Assembly (NCBI RefSeq): GCF_003144245.1 | Contig: NW_020289982.1 | Span: forward strand, 558,001-622,000 | Length of the DNA: 64,000 nt | Source of the DNA: Jaminaea rosea | Taxonomy: Eukaryota > Basidiomycota > Exobasidiomycetes > Microstromatales | Reading direction: 5' to 3' | Shown: in pieces, positions 53,067 to 64,000 of the stretch | How positions within the stretch are numbered: position 1 is the first letter of the stretch | How the letters are laid out: every line of letters starts with the position of its first letter | Notes under the pieces: model-generated | What the model was told of the DNA's origin: nothing | Database searches by the model: none | Seen by the model: only the letters and a program-made list of their open reading frames with translations | Position numbers and translations under genes: made by a program

Positions 53067-54881
53067 TCACATGTCACGACGTCCCAGCATGTACTCGAGA
53101 AGAGCGAGACCGGCTGAGGGAGAGTCTTCCGGGATCATGTGCCCGCTGTCGTCCACGATGGCAAAGAGCAAACCTCGCTCGCTCGTGTACGTGCCATGCC
53201 TCTTGCCGTCAAGACCGAGGAGGGCCTTGGTCGGGGCCTGCGAGAAGCCTTGCTTGCCATTCCACGTGAGGTCCTGAAGACCAAGCGCCGTGCCGTTTGT
53301 GATGAGCAGACCGTCAAGTTGGCCATTAGCGATGATAGTGCGCTGGTTCTTCTCGATGACGCCGGCAAGTACGGTCTTGTCAGGAGGGGGCGAGCCGTCG
53401 CCGAAGGGGAAAACAGGTCCATCGCACTGCTTCCAGTCCGGACGGCGGTGCGGGAAGTGCAGAGCATCCTGAACGTCGCGACGGCTGAACCAGGTCTGAG
53501 GACGCGTGTTTTGATTGGGATCACCTAGTGGGTCCAAGTCGAAAGGGCCGGGGGGCCCCTTGTAGTCTACCTTGTACACGTTAAAATACGAGTTGCTGGC
53601 CATTGCTTGCTCAAACAGGACGTCCTGTGTGTCGCAGCCATCTTTGTTGTATGCGGGGAGCCTTCCCTTGGGCGGGTAGTTGAGATTCTTGGCGGTGTAG
53701 CCCGTGTAGCCGCACTTGTCGGAGGCAGCCTTGACCTTGGCAATCTGTGCGTCCGTCAGGTTGAGCGTCTGCTTCATGGCAATGGCGTAGTCAAGCGACA
53801 CGACGTTGCCTTGCAGGTTGCGGTCGGTCACGACACCATCGACGATGAAGTTGCCGAGCACCTCGACGCCGTGCTTCTGGAAGTAGGAGGTAATGTACGG
53901 CACGTACATGCCAGCATAGCTCTCGCCCGTGATCCACAGTCGCTTCGGCTTGAGCTCGGGAAAGACCTTGAGGAAGTTGGAGAAAAATCCATGGAACTGG
54001 CGTGCGACATCGTCCTCGTTTCTTGCGGTTGCAACGCCGGTCGAAAACCCGCTGCGGAGAGGAAGGAGAAGAAGGTAAGTACGCTTTGTCTCGATCGTGA
54101 CAACAAAGATGATGATACTCGCGTTCCAATCGGCTGCTCTACGAAGAGAGTGTTGGCTTGCTTGGTCCATGAATCGTCGGGCTTGTACGGCGCTTTGGTC
54201 TTGTCAGTCCATCGAATGGGACCATTCTCCTCGAGCAAGCCGCTGAAGCTGGAGCATCCCGGTCCGCCGTTGCTGATAGCGAGCACGAATGTGGTGGCGA
54301 GCGGTCAGCCTGGCTCTATTTGCGGGACGCAACGAAAGACTCACAGCCAGATCACCAAGTCGTCCTTGCCCGGAGAATCAGCGTCGGCGCCCCAGAGCCA
54401 GAAGGAGAGGGCGGGCGTCTGACCGGTAACGAGGCTAGCGATGCTGTTGACGTCGAGCTTGGCGTTGCTACCGATGGGCATCAAGCCTGCCCATGAGGTT
54501 GGCACCTGAAATGGGATGCCAGGACTGCGAGTGATGCGAGGGTCAGCACGGCGCTGCGCCGGAAGCCTCAGGCTTTTGCGCGACTCACATCGTGTTGGCC
54601 ACCTGATATTTGGCAGCCGCCTTTCCAGCGAAGCTCAAAGTGCTGTTCGGAGCAGGCCCATCGGCTTGGGCAGCCTTGAAGCTCTCGGCCGCGAGTACAG
54701 TGGGCTCTTGAACAAACTTGACCTGCTCAGCACCCTTGTTGGACGCCTTGCTCTGATAGAAGGACGAGACGCGGTCGATGACATTGAGAGGCGAGCCGAG
54801 GTCTTCGGTGGGAGCCGACTGCGTAAGGCTTGACGTGAAGGCGACGCTGAGCGCGAGGCTCAGGGAAGATGACAATCGCAT
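53067..54881 (-). CDS. Secreted serine carboxypeptidase (S10), copy 2
   Basis: Four exons (54881-54589, 54524-54345, 54272-54123, 54051-53067) encode 535 residues; introns are 64, 72 and 71 nt. The third intron fits frame and family only with a GC donor (gcgagt...cag), giving VEQPIGTGFSTG. A signal peptide covers about 1-21. Motifs are GIPFQVPTSWAGLMP, WLNGGPGCSSFSG, WITGESYAGMYVPY with the nucleophile, NGQLDGLLITNG with the acid and DDSGHMIPEDS with the histidine. Copies 1 and 2 share intron positions except that copy 1 has one more, in the stretch between NDSWTRE and ATVIW. The two proteins are clearly paralogous over their whole length, including the propeptide. Confidence 0.93.
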
Positions 54882-56042
54882 GCTGTTCTAAGATGTGCAG
54901 GAAAGGATGGATCTACGTGAGGAGTGGAGATGTAGTCGAAGGAGTGGCGAGCGCGAAGATTTGCGCAAGATGAGACCAGGAGCTGAGACCGAGCAGGCGG
55001 CGGCGTGGATGACAGGCAAGAAAGTTGACGGAGGGGAGGAGATGTGAGTGGTACAGAGGGATGTACGGTCCTCTTATGCGTTCTTGCGAAGAGATATCGG
55101 AGAAAGAGGCAAGGCATGGCGCGAGAAGACGACCGCTCTCCGAGGCGAATCTGGGGCCATGGATCTCGGTAGCGGCCCGCCCATGATCACCGGCGGAGGC
55201 TCCGCGGCTCACGCGACGTAAGGCAGCAGGCGATCACAAGCGAGGCTAACAAAGCAAGCGGCGGCGGCGGCGAGCGAGCGGACGGGCGGGCGGCAAGAGG
55301 GTTCAAGTCGCTGACAAGCAGGCGGCCCGCAGATTGCGAGCAGGCGGCAGGCTGCCTTGACTGAATTGACTTGGGTGTGTGCGTTGAGTCAAGGGAACGG
55401 GGCAAACACGGGGAAGAATCGTCGACGGCTAGCCGTCCTATCCTGAGGCGATAAAGCGAAGCGGAACGGTCAACGGCGACGGTCAGGTGGGGCCCTTGGA
55501 GTGGAGTGAAGCGGTCTGAGCTCCTCTGAATGCACGCACGCACCGCCCGGCCCGTCGTTGCTGCATCCTGCTTTTCTTGCGCGAAAGGCTGCCAGGTCTG
55601 AGGGCATGTTCTGGGTGCCTAATCCAGCGTAGAATGCTGTGCCTAATTGCGGGCGCGAGCTTCCTCGAAGATACGGTCGTGCGAACGCAGCTAAGAAGAC
55701 TCGGAGCTTTTCGCCGCTTTTGCCGCAACAAGTGGAGCTGAGGGCGATGTAAGCTCTCGAGCAAGCGCTGAACCTTGACGAGAGAAAAGTAACAAACATG
55801 TGCGCCCACGAGCGTAGGCGATATCGTGCAGCGAGCTAGCATTGGGGCGCTCACGTCACCGAGCTCCGGCGAGGTAGCGACGGGAGCGCGGCTTTCTCTC
55901 AGACCTCAAGTGCTTGCGCTCATCGAGCTACCTCGACCAGCTTGCACTGGAAATCGCACGGACATCTGACTCAAGAATGGATATAAATTACAACACGGAG
56001 ACGATGATGATGGCAGACTGCGTCGGGTATGCGGCCGCCCGC
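54882..56042. other. Long intergenic region upstream of carboxypeptidase copy 2
   Basis: About 1.16 kb, the longest gap outside the HNH segment. The part near 54882-55100 is the promoter and leader of carboxypeptidase copy 2; the far end borders the 3' end of the Zn2Cys6 gene. A GCGG/GCGA-rich simple patch lies at 55257-55295. The open frames on the minus strand across 55187-55854 overlap each other and look like shadows. No tRNA was found. Confidence 0.45.
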
Positions 56043-58042
56043 TCAGATGGCTGGAAGGAAGTTGCCCGCAATCAACATCGGACAGCCCCACCCATCCCTG
56101 CGAATCGTAAACGAAAAGCAGCAGTGAATCTTGGTAATCGTAGGCTGCGCTGACGTCCTAGAAGCCTCCGCTTCTCCTTCCCCCTCGGCCGCGATGACGC
56201 TGTTCCTCCTACTCCCCGTGCCGCTCCTTCCCACAACACTTGTCGCAGCGCCCGACGCATCATTGCCCACCGCATTGCGCGAGAAAGTCCCCCTTGGCGC
56301 GCTGCCCTGCTTCGCTGTGAGAACGCAGCTGGTGAGTACCGCCTTCTGCCCTGGATCGAAGCTGACAGCGCCGTACTTCTCCCAGTAATTGCACGCGCTC
56401 TCTTCCTCCATCAGCTCGTAGATACAGAGTCGCCCCTCCCTCAGCTCCTCGTACGAGACTCCCACCAGCTCCGCAAACTCGCGATTGCCCTTGTAGATCT
56501 CGCCTGTCCTCCTCCACAGGCACGCAGGGATGCCCTGCGTGGAAAAGACGCGGTCGTAGTCGAGGAGGAGGCGCTCGAATGCTTCTTCGATGAAGATGAG
56601 ATCTACGTCGGAGAGGGACTGAGCGACTGCCCTGAAGCGTGGACGGAAGATGGAGAGGGGCTTTAGGATGCGCCGCTTGGCTGCCGGGGAGACGTTGCGC
56701 TCCATCCAGGTGTTGAGGCGGGCGTAGCCTTTCACGTAATTGTAGGGTCGCAAGAGGCCGGCGTCATATTTGGCTTGAATGACTTTGCTCAGGCGCTGTT
56801 CTCGAGGACCATCGACTTGGTCTGCTGCGGTGAGGAAGAACTTCTCCGTCTTGGTGGAGAAGCCCTTGAGTGTGGGTGGGGCGTACGCTCCCAGAGCCTC
56901 GCCGGTGCTGATCTGACGCTTGTGCGTGGGTGCAGGCGAGGTGTCCAGCGTAGGGCTGGGTCCACGCTTGCGTGTGTTGCGGGCTGGGGGAGACTGTTGC
57001 GACGCAATCGTGGAGTCGCCCCAGTTCATGGGATCGAAGGATGTCGAGGCAGCGCTGGGATCGTACGATGGCATCCCTTCGCCCGTATTGCTAGGACCGT
57101 CGAGTGACTCGAGGAATTCGCTGAGCAAATTGAACTCGTTGCCTCCTGCTGCATCGCCTCCACCACCTCCGAAGCCGCCGTATTGCATGCCATCTGAGCC
57201 GCCTAGTCCGAGGAAGCCAGCCCCTCCAAGCCCAGCAGCGGAGGACGTGATCTGTGACCAAGGATCTTGAGGCAGTGGCGGAACGGCACCTGATCCTTCA
57301 ATGGGGCCGGGAATCATGGATGGGTCTGAGCCCAGCGATTGACGCTGGCCAGCCAGACCAGCACCTGGACGAAAGACGTCGTTGATGCTTAGCTGGTCGT
57401 TGGAGCGAAGTGCTCCCGCTGGTGATTGCGACGAGTAGGGTCCGCCATTGGTTGACGCTGCGCCGGTGTTGGTGAGTGCAGATATGTAGGCTGATAGCGC
57501 TTCGGCATTGGGAGGTGAAGTGGCTGGGGGATTGGCAGCAAGAGGCGCAGCGGTTGGAGGAATCGAGGCGAGGCTGGACGAGGCCTCTGCGGCGCTGGTC
57601 GACGGCAGAACAGAGGTAGACGTGGCTGAGTCGGGCGACGAGGCCTTCTTCTTTGGCATGGCATGGTGAGCATGGCCGTGGCCCTTTCCTGGCGTCTCAT
57701 CGTGGCAGAGGTGGCCGATGTCGCGTTTGATGCTACGCAGCGGGGCCAGAATGGTGGGACAGACGGTCAGCAGCAGCTCGAAATCATCTCGACGAGCTCG
57801 TGCCCGCACCCTGCTCACCACCTCTTGCATGGTCTCTCAGAGTCGCAAGTCATATGACTGCGCCTGCAGTACACGCATGCCTGGCCGACCTTACGCTTCT
57901 TCTGCTCCTTCTTGCGGGCAGTCGAAGAGGACGATGATGATGCGGGCGCGTCCGTGGATGCACGAGGTGGCGGCGACATTGAGCCCTGAGAGGCTGCTGA
58001 TGTGCTCGGCCCTGTCTCCTCTGCCGACTGCTGCGTCGCCAT
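56043..58042 (-). CDS. Zn2Cys6-PAS transcription factor, Ert1/AcuK type
   Basis: Exons 58042-57819 and 57732-56043 (86-nt intron, gtgagc...tag) encode 637 residues. The splice falls inside the fifth cysteine codon of the zinc cluster and restores C-x2-C-x6-C-x5-C-x2-C-x8-C, in ACVYCRRSHMTCDSERPCKR followed by CIKRDIGHLC. This version of the binuclear cluster, ending IGHLCHDE, is typical of Ert1/AcuK/AcuM regulators of gluconeogenesis and nonfermentable carbon use. After a long disordered Ser/Ala/Gly middle comes the PAS-like domain: YARLNTWMERNVSP, FRAVAQSLSDVDLIFIEEAFERLLLDYDRVF, RTGEIYKGNREFAELVGVSYEELREG. The C-terminus contains a Gly/Ser/Ala loop and ends KIHCCFSFTIRRDGWGCPMLIAGNFLPAI. 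It is divergent from SSC1. Confidence 0.9.
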
Positions 58043-58503
58043 GACTGCGATGTACGCTGATGATGAGCGTGAGTGAGCGTGAGTGATGGGTGATTGGGGT
58101 CCAAGATGCACTTCGTTGCTCTCGAATCGGCGGCCGTGCGTGCTTGCATCTCCCCGCCTCTCGACGCCGCCTCCCAGTTCCGTCTGTCTGCCCGTGATTC
58201 GCTCGCGTGGCCTCTCTATCATTGCATGGTTCCGTCCCGATACCGACCCGCCGCCCGGCCCTCGACTTCTCGATTCTTCGCAGCCTCGTAAGCCTGGCCA
58301 CTCTCACTCAGCCTCAGCCTCAAGCCTCAGCCTCAGCCGGCGTCTCTGCCTGCCCATCCATCGCCTCCCGCCCGGCTCGCTCTGAAGGCTGCATTTTCCA
58401 AAGCCGCGCAGTCCGGCAGTCGACGTCGAGAGTCAGTCGATTCATCGTACGATCTTCCTCCTCCCTTCTCATCATATCAATCCCCCTCTCTCTCATCGCC
58501 ATC
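58043..58503. promoter_or_regulatory. Divergent promoter, Ert1-like / SSC1, with a possible heat-shock element
   Basis: 461 bp between two starts. At 58267-58279 the plus strand reads TTC-tc-GAT-tc-TTC, one base from the nTTCnnGAAnnTTCn heat-shock element, about 230 bp before the Hsp70 ATG. A CCTCAG hexamer-like repeat lies at 58311-58335. A pyrimidine-rich leader precedes the SSC1 start. Confidence 0.35.
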
Positions 58504-60792
<2,289 letters not shown>

Positions 60793-61241
60793 GCGATGCG
60801 CGGCGGCGAATGTGAAGGAATCAACTCAAAATGATGCTCGACGCTCGACGCTCGACGTGGCTGTTTCTCTTTTGTATCACCCCACCATCCACCATTGTCC
60901 CTTGCCACCACTCATGACACGTCTCGAGATTCGTAGAGAGGCATTCAATCAAGCATATTGACCAGCAGGGCACAGCGAGTGCGGCGTGGCGACGAGATGG
61001 AGTGTGAATGCGAGTGCGAAATGGGCCCGGGCGTAGGCAGGCGTAGCGGGCTGAGCTTCCTGGTGGAGGCGGGCATGGCGCTGGTGTGCGCGCGGAGGTG
61101 GAGCTGTCCCCGAGTGGCCCTCTCGGCTTCAACCAGCACACAATTGACCCGCCCGTCGAGGCCGAGAGCCGTGCCTTGGACTGCCTCGCTCATCTTCTTG
61201 ACATTACCATCGCAACAAACATCACGAACCAGATCATCAGA
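60793..61241. other. Intergenic region SSC1 / SOD
   Basis: 449 bp with the SSC1 3' UTR and the SOD promoter. A short duplicated string (cgacgctcga at 60839-60857) is present. An open frame on the plus strand (60958-61314) was considered as a SOD presequence but its phase does not fit the splice. Confidence 0.45.
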
Positions 61242-62111
61242 ATGGGTCAGTAGCAGAGAAGAGCGAGAGAGAAATCGGGGCAGCCTCGTACTGACATCTC
61301 AGTGCACCCGGTAGCCACCGCAAACGAGCACACTCTGCCCCAGCTGCCCTATGCCTACAATGCTCTTGAGCCCACTATCTCGGCTCAGATCATGGAGATT
61401 CACCACTCCAAGCACCACCAGACGTACGTCAACAATCTGAGTGAGTCAAAGAGCGCCAGAGATGCTGCGCAAATGACTTGCTTCCATCGACGCTGACTCC
61501 TGCTCAACCCTCCCCACGCACACGCGCAGACGCTGCTGAGAAGGCATACGCCTCTGCTGTTCAGAACAAGGACATTCGCACTCAAATTGCGACCCAGCAA
61601 GCCATCAAGTTCAACGGTGGAGGCCACATCAACCATTCCCTTTTCTGGAAGAACCTGGCTCCCACGTCCGAGGGCGGCGGATCACTGCAGGAGGGCAACC
61701 TCAAGCAGGCAATCGACCGCGACTTTGGATCGTTTGACAAGTTCCGCACCAAGTTCAACCAGACTGCGCTTGGGATTCAGGGATCCGGATGGGCCTGGCT
61801 TGGCTTCAAGGACGGCAGGCTCGACGTTGTCGCTGCCAAGGACCAGGACCCCCTGACGACGCACTACCCTATTCTCGGGCTGGACATGTGGGAGCATGGT
61901 GAGTACAAAGCCGAGCCGGTGGAAGAGAGCGCTTCACAGTCCAGTCAACTAATCGCCTCACTCTCTCTTGCCTCTGTCCTTGCCCCACTCAGCCTTCTAC
62001 CTGCAGCACCAGAACAACAAGGCCGCCTACGTCGACACTGTGTGGAAGGTCTTCAACTGGAAGGAGGCAGAGAAGCGCTTCCAAGATGCTCAGCAGAAGG
62101 CTTCTCTCTGA
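61242..62111 (+). CDS. Manganese superoxide dismutase (no visible presequence)
   Basis: The enzyme converts superoxide to oxygen and peroxide. Exons 61242-61245, 61303-61440, 61530-61898 and 61993-62111 (introns 57, 89 and 94 nt) encode 209 residues. The first exon carries only ATG and one base. The protein begins [20 protein letters not shown], so the catalytic domain starts at about residue 12 with no room for a mitochondrial presequence. Metal ligands are His35 ([15 protein letters not shown]), His83 ([10 protein letters not shown]), Asp166 and His170 (DMWEHAFYLQ). The [12 protein letters not shown] motif with its glutamine is that of Mn enzymes. Fungal cytosolic MnSODs without presequence exist (for example Candida Sod3), so cytosolic location is inferred. 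It ends QDAQQKASL, not a clear peroxisomal signal. Confidence 0.92.
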
Positions 62112-62537
62112 CTCCCTGGCAAGCAGGCAAAGAGCAGGGCGGCGCTTTGAAGTGTGAGATGGCAGGATTTGATCTTGCACGCCTCGTCGGATAGTGTCGC
62201 GACAGAAAACTGAAAATCGAAGCAATGTGTTTCTGGTCGAGCATTAGGGTGCCTTCCAAGCCCAAGTCGCAATGTGCGTTTCTCTCCTCACCATCACTGA
62301 GTATCACCGCCTCTTGCTTGCCCTACACGATGTCCGTCCGTGCCGCTCTCGCTCGTGTGGCTTGGTCCAAAGTCACAGGCTCGCTCCCCGCCTTCCGTCG
62401 CCCCGCTCGCTCCATCCGTCCGGTCATTGGCTGACTTCGCGCCTCGCGATCCCCAACTCTGACCCTCATTTCCACATCATCAACGCAATCATCGCACGCC
62501 ACCGCTGACCGAGCTAGAACGCAGCATCAGCTCAACG
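62112..62537. other. Intergenic region downstream of SOD
   Basis: 426 bp between the SOD stop and the next start on the same strand. It has a pyrimidine-rich stretch (62325-62440) with several short frames but no recognisable gene or site; an alternative upstream first exon for the next gene cannot be excluded. Confidence 0.4.
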
Positions 62538-64000
62538 ATGCCCGCTCTTCGGTCACGAGGTGGCGAAGCTTCACCTTCGCAGCAGAAACAGCGGTCATTG
62601 CGTAGCCAGGCGCCGCCGAGGTCATCTCAGGCTGGTGCGAGGACGACGCGAGCGGCAGCGGCAGCTTCTACCTCATCAGCTGGGCCATCGACGAGCAGAA
62701 AGAGGACGAGGAAGCAGTCCAGCGAGGGGGAGGATGAAGAGAGCGGAAACAGCAATGGCGAAGCTACGCCGCCTCCGCCTCGTCGGCCCACAGCAAAGAG
62801 GACCGGCGGTCCGCCAGGTATCACCGCTGCTCGACGTCGTCCCTTCTACGCTGCTGCCCGGCATGCCACGGCCGCAACCGACACAGATGAGGATGGAGAC
62901 GACAAGTCGCCTTCTCCGACGCCCCCGAGAGCTACGAGGCGCTCGTCTGGCCGGCTCTCAGGCACAAATGCGACGCCTGCATCTTCGAGGACAACGCGCA
63001 GTCGTGCCAGACCCAGAACCAATGACAACGCAGCCGCGACCAGGTCGCGGATCAGTCGACGGACGAATGTCAAATACGACGACAGCGAAGAAGAGGATGA
63101 GCTTAAAGAGCTAGATGTCGATGATGAAGAGGAGGACGAAGAGGATGGACCTAGCACTTCGATGAGGACACTGCGCAGGTCGACTCGAGGAGGTGATACA
63201 AGGCAATCAAGAGCCGGGAAGACAAAGCTCAATGCCCCGAGCAGGACTTTGCGAGGCACCAGGTCTGCTCAAGAGCTGAGCGAAGAGGACGACAGCCAGT
63301 CGGACGACGACAAAGACGACGACGACGAACCTGTCACTCAACGCACCATGCGAAGCAACAACGGCAAAGCACGTCGAGCATCAATGCGTCCCTCGCCGCC
63401 GGCCGTCACTAGGCGAGGTCTACGAGCCAGTAGACCCAGACTTTCGACCTTCTCTATCATACCAACGCCGCCGAAACGCCTAGCACTCGATGGCGAGGAC
63501 GAGGGCGATGACGAAGATGAAGATGATCGCCTCGTAGCATCTACCACCAACGGAGTCAGAAAGCCGCCTGCCAGGCGAAATGTCCAGCGCGTGCGATACC
63601 GTCTTGACAGAAGCGAAGAAGAAGAGGAACGAGGCGTTGGATCGAGCGATGACAATGAGATGACGAGCGACGAAGATGCTCTTCAAAGACGCCGCCAATC
63701 GCAGACCACCAGGAGCACTCGCAATCGCCAGACAGCTCTCAGGACCGAATCACGCCGTGCTCACACGTCCTCGGCATCCTCATCTTCATCATCCTCCGAG
63801 GTAGAGGTGATCGCAACGGCAAGGAAAGTGGCTTCCCGACAACCAGCTCGCAAGGCTGACAAGGCCCAGCCAAGATCACAGCCAGCTCGCACTCGCCAGC
63901 GCAGGGAGCGACTCAACATACTCGACACTGCAGCAGACGAAGAGCTGGATGAGAACAGCAGTAGCGAGACCAGCGAGGGATTGTCCGAGTCGCTGAATGG
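62538..64000 (+). CDS. Large disordered, probably nuclear protein, N-terminal part
   Basis: The frame opens with the ATG at 62538 and runs to the window edge without a stop or a needed intron: 487 residues, incomplete. I do not recognise a family. It alternates basic Arg/Ser/Thr blocks (for example KQSSEGEDEE, RRSSGRLSG, RTMRSNNGKARRAS) with acidic runs (VDDEEEDEEDG, DGEDEGDDEDEDD), and shows several TR/RT-rich repeats. No folded domain is visible. Such tails precede the domains of chromatin proteins such as Yta7/ATAD2 ATPases or remodelling subunits, but that is speculation. Nothing in it resembles repeats of mobile elements. Identity must come from the sequence to the right. Confidence 0.7.
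   Translation, partial: MPALRSRGGEASPSQQKQRSLRSQAPPRSSQAGARTTRAAAAASTSSAGPSTSRKRTRKQSSEGEDEESGNSNGEATPPPPRRPTAKRTGGPPGITAARRRPFYAAARHATAATDTDEDGDDKSPSPTPPRATRRSSGRLSGTNATPASSRTTRSRARPRTNDNAAATRSRISRRTNVKYDDSEEEDELKELDVDDEEEDEEDGPSTSMRTLRRSTRGGDTRQSRAGKTKLNAPSRTLRGTRSAQELSEEDDSQSDDDKDDDDEPVTQRTMRSNNGKARRASMRPSPPAVTRRGLRASRPRLSTFSIIPTPPKRLALDGEDEGDDEDEDDRLVASTTNGVRKPPARRNVQRVRYRLDRSEEEEERGVGSSDDNEMTSDEDALQRRRQSQTTRSTRNRQTALRTESRRAHTSSASSSSSSSEVEVIATARKVASRQPARKADKAQPRSQPARTRQRRERLNILDTAADEELDENSSSETSEGLSESLN

Noticed and set aside
53607-54422. 271-codon plus-strand frame over carboxypeptidase copy 2
   Set aside because: Antisense to conserved catalytic exons and crossing their introns.
55187-55854. 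Overlapping minus-strand frames in the long gap above carboxypeptidase copy 2
   Set aside because: Arg/Ser/Pro-rich and mutually overlapping, with no motif or splice support.
55980-55992. TATA-like string (atataaatta) on the plus strand
   Set aside because: No plus-strand gene starts downstream of it; it lies next to the 3' end of the Zn2Cys6 gene.
60958-61314. Upstream Arg/Ser-rich frame as a mitochondrial presequence for SOD
   Set aside because: It reaches the gtcagt donor in the wrong phase for the SOD second exon, so it cannot be the N-terminus with that junction.

Overview
The window is nuclear DNA of a filamentous or dimorphic fungus, most likely a basidiomycete. The Ustilaginomycotina (smut relatives) are my best guess, but this is inference from gene make-up and not a placement by alignment. 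Genes are packed on both strands with gaps often under 250 bp. Introns are short (mostly 57-94 nt) with gtgagt-like donors and ctgac/ctgat branch sites, exons are GC-rich, and the proteins are fungal housekeeping types with long disordered, acidic or Ser/Pro/Gln-rich insertions. I rebuilt about 30 loci by joining exons at sites that keep frame and match family motifs. All splice sites are read by eye.

Left third (1-24800): NatA auxiliary subunit NAA15 (cut by the left edge), eEF2, a Trf4/Cid14-type poly(A) polymerase head to head with an XLF/Nej1-like end-joining factor, a very large PH-domain protein of the Spo71/Mug56 type, an alpha/beta hydrolase, the largest subunit of RNA polymerase I, and a mitochondrial complex I assembly factor (NDUFAF6 type).

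Middle (25000-44400): N-myristoyltransferase, cytosolic Phe-tRNA synthetase beta, GPN2 GTPase, a histidine phosphatase, an M20 amidohydrolase, mitochondrial ribosomal protein bL36m, the ribosome biogenesis WD40 protein Mak11, gluconokinase, a membrane-anchored metallophosphoesterase, an omega-type glutathione transferase, an orphan multi-pass membrane protein and a small Cys-rich basic protein. Most neighbours are convergent or divergent, with 22-460 bp between them.

Accessory segment (44400-50500): this is the least ordinary part. It holds an intact three-exon gene for a 568-residue protein that appears to carry two HNH/endonuclease VII-like modules, an orphan four-exon gene directly upstream on the same strand, and two decayed partial copies of the HNH-type gene, followed by about 0.9 kb with no convincing gene.

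Right part (50500-64000): a tandem pair of secreted serine carboxypeptidases (one with a probable GC-AG intron, the other with an extra intron), a Zn2Cys6-PAS regulator of the Ert1/AcuK gluconeogenesis family, mitochondrial Hsp70 (Ssc1), a manganese superoxide dismutase without a visible mitochondrial presequence, and the N-terminal part of a large disordered, probably nuclear protein cut by the right edge. I saw no tRNA, rRNA, CRISPR array, LTR element or recognisable DNA transposon.
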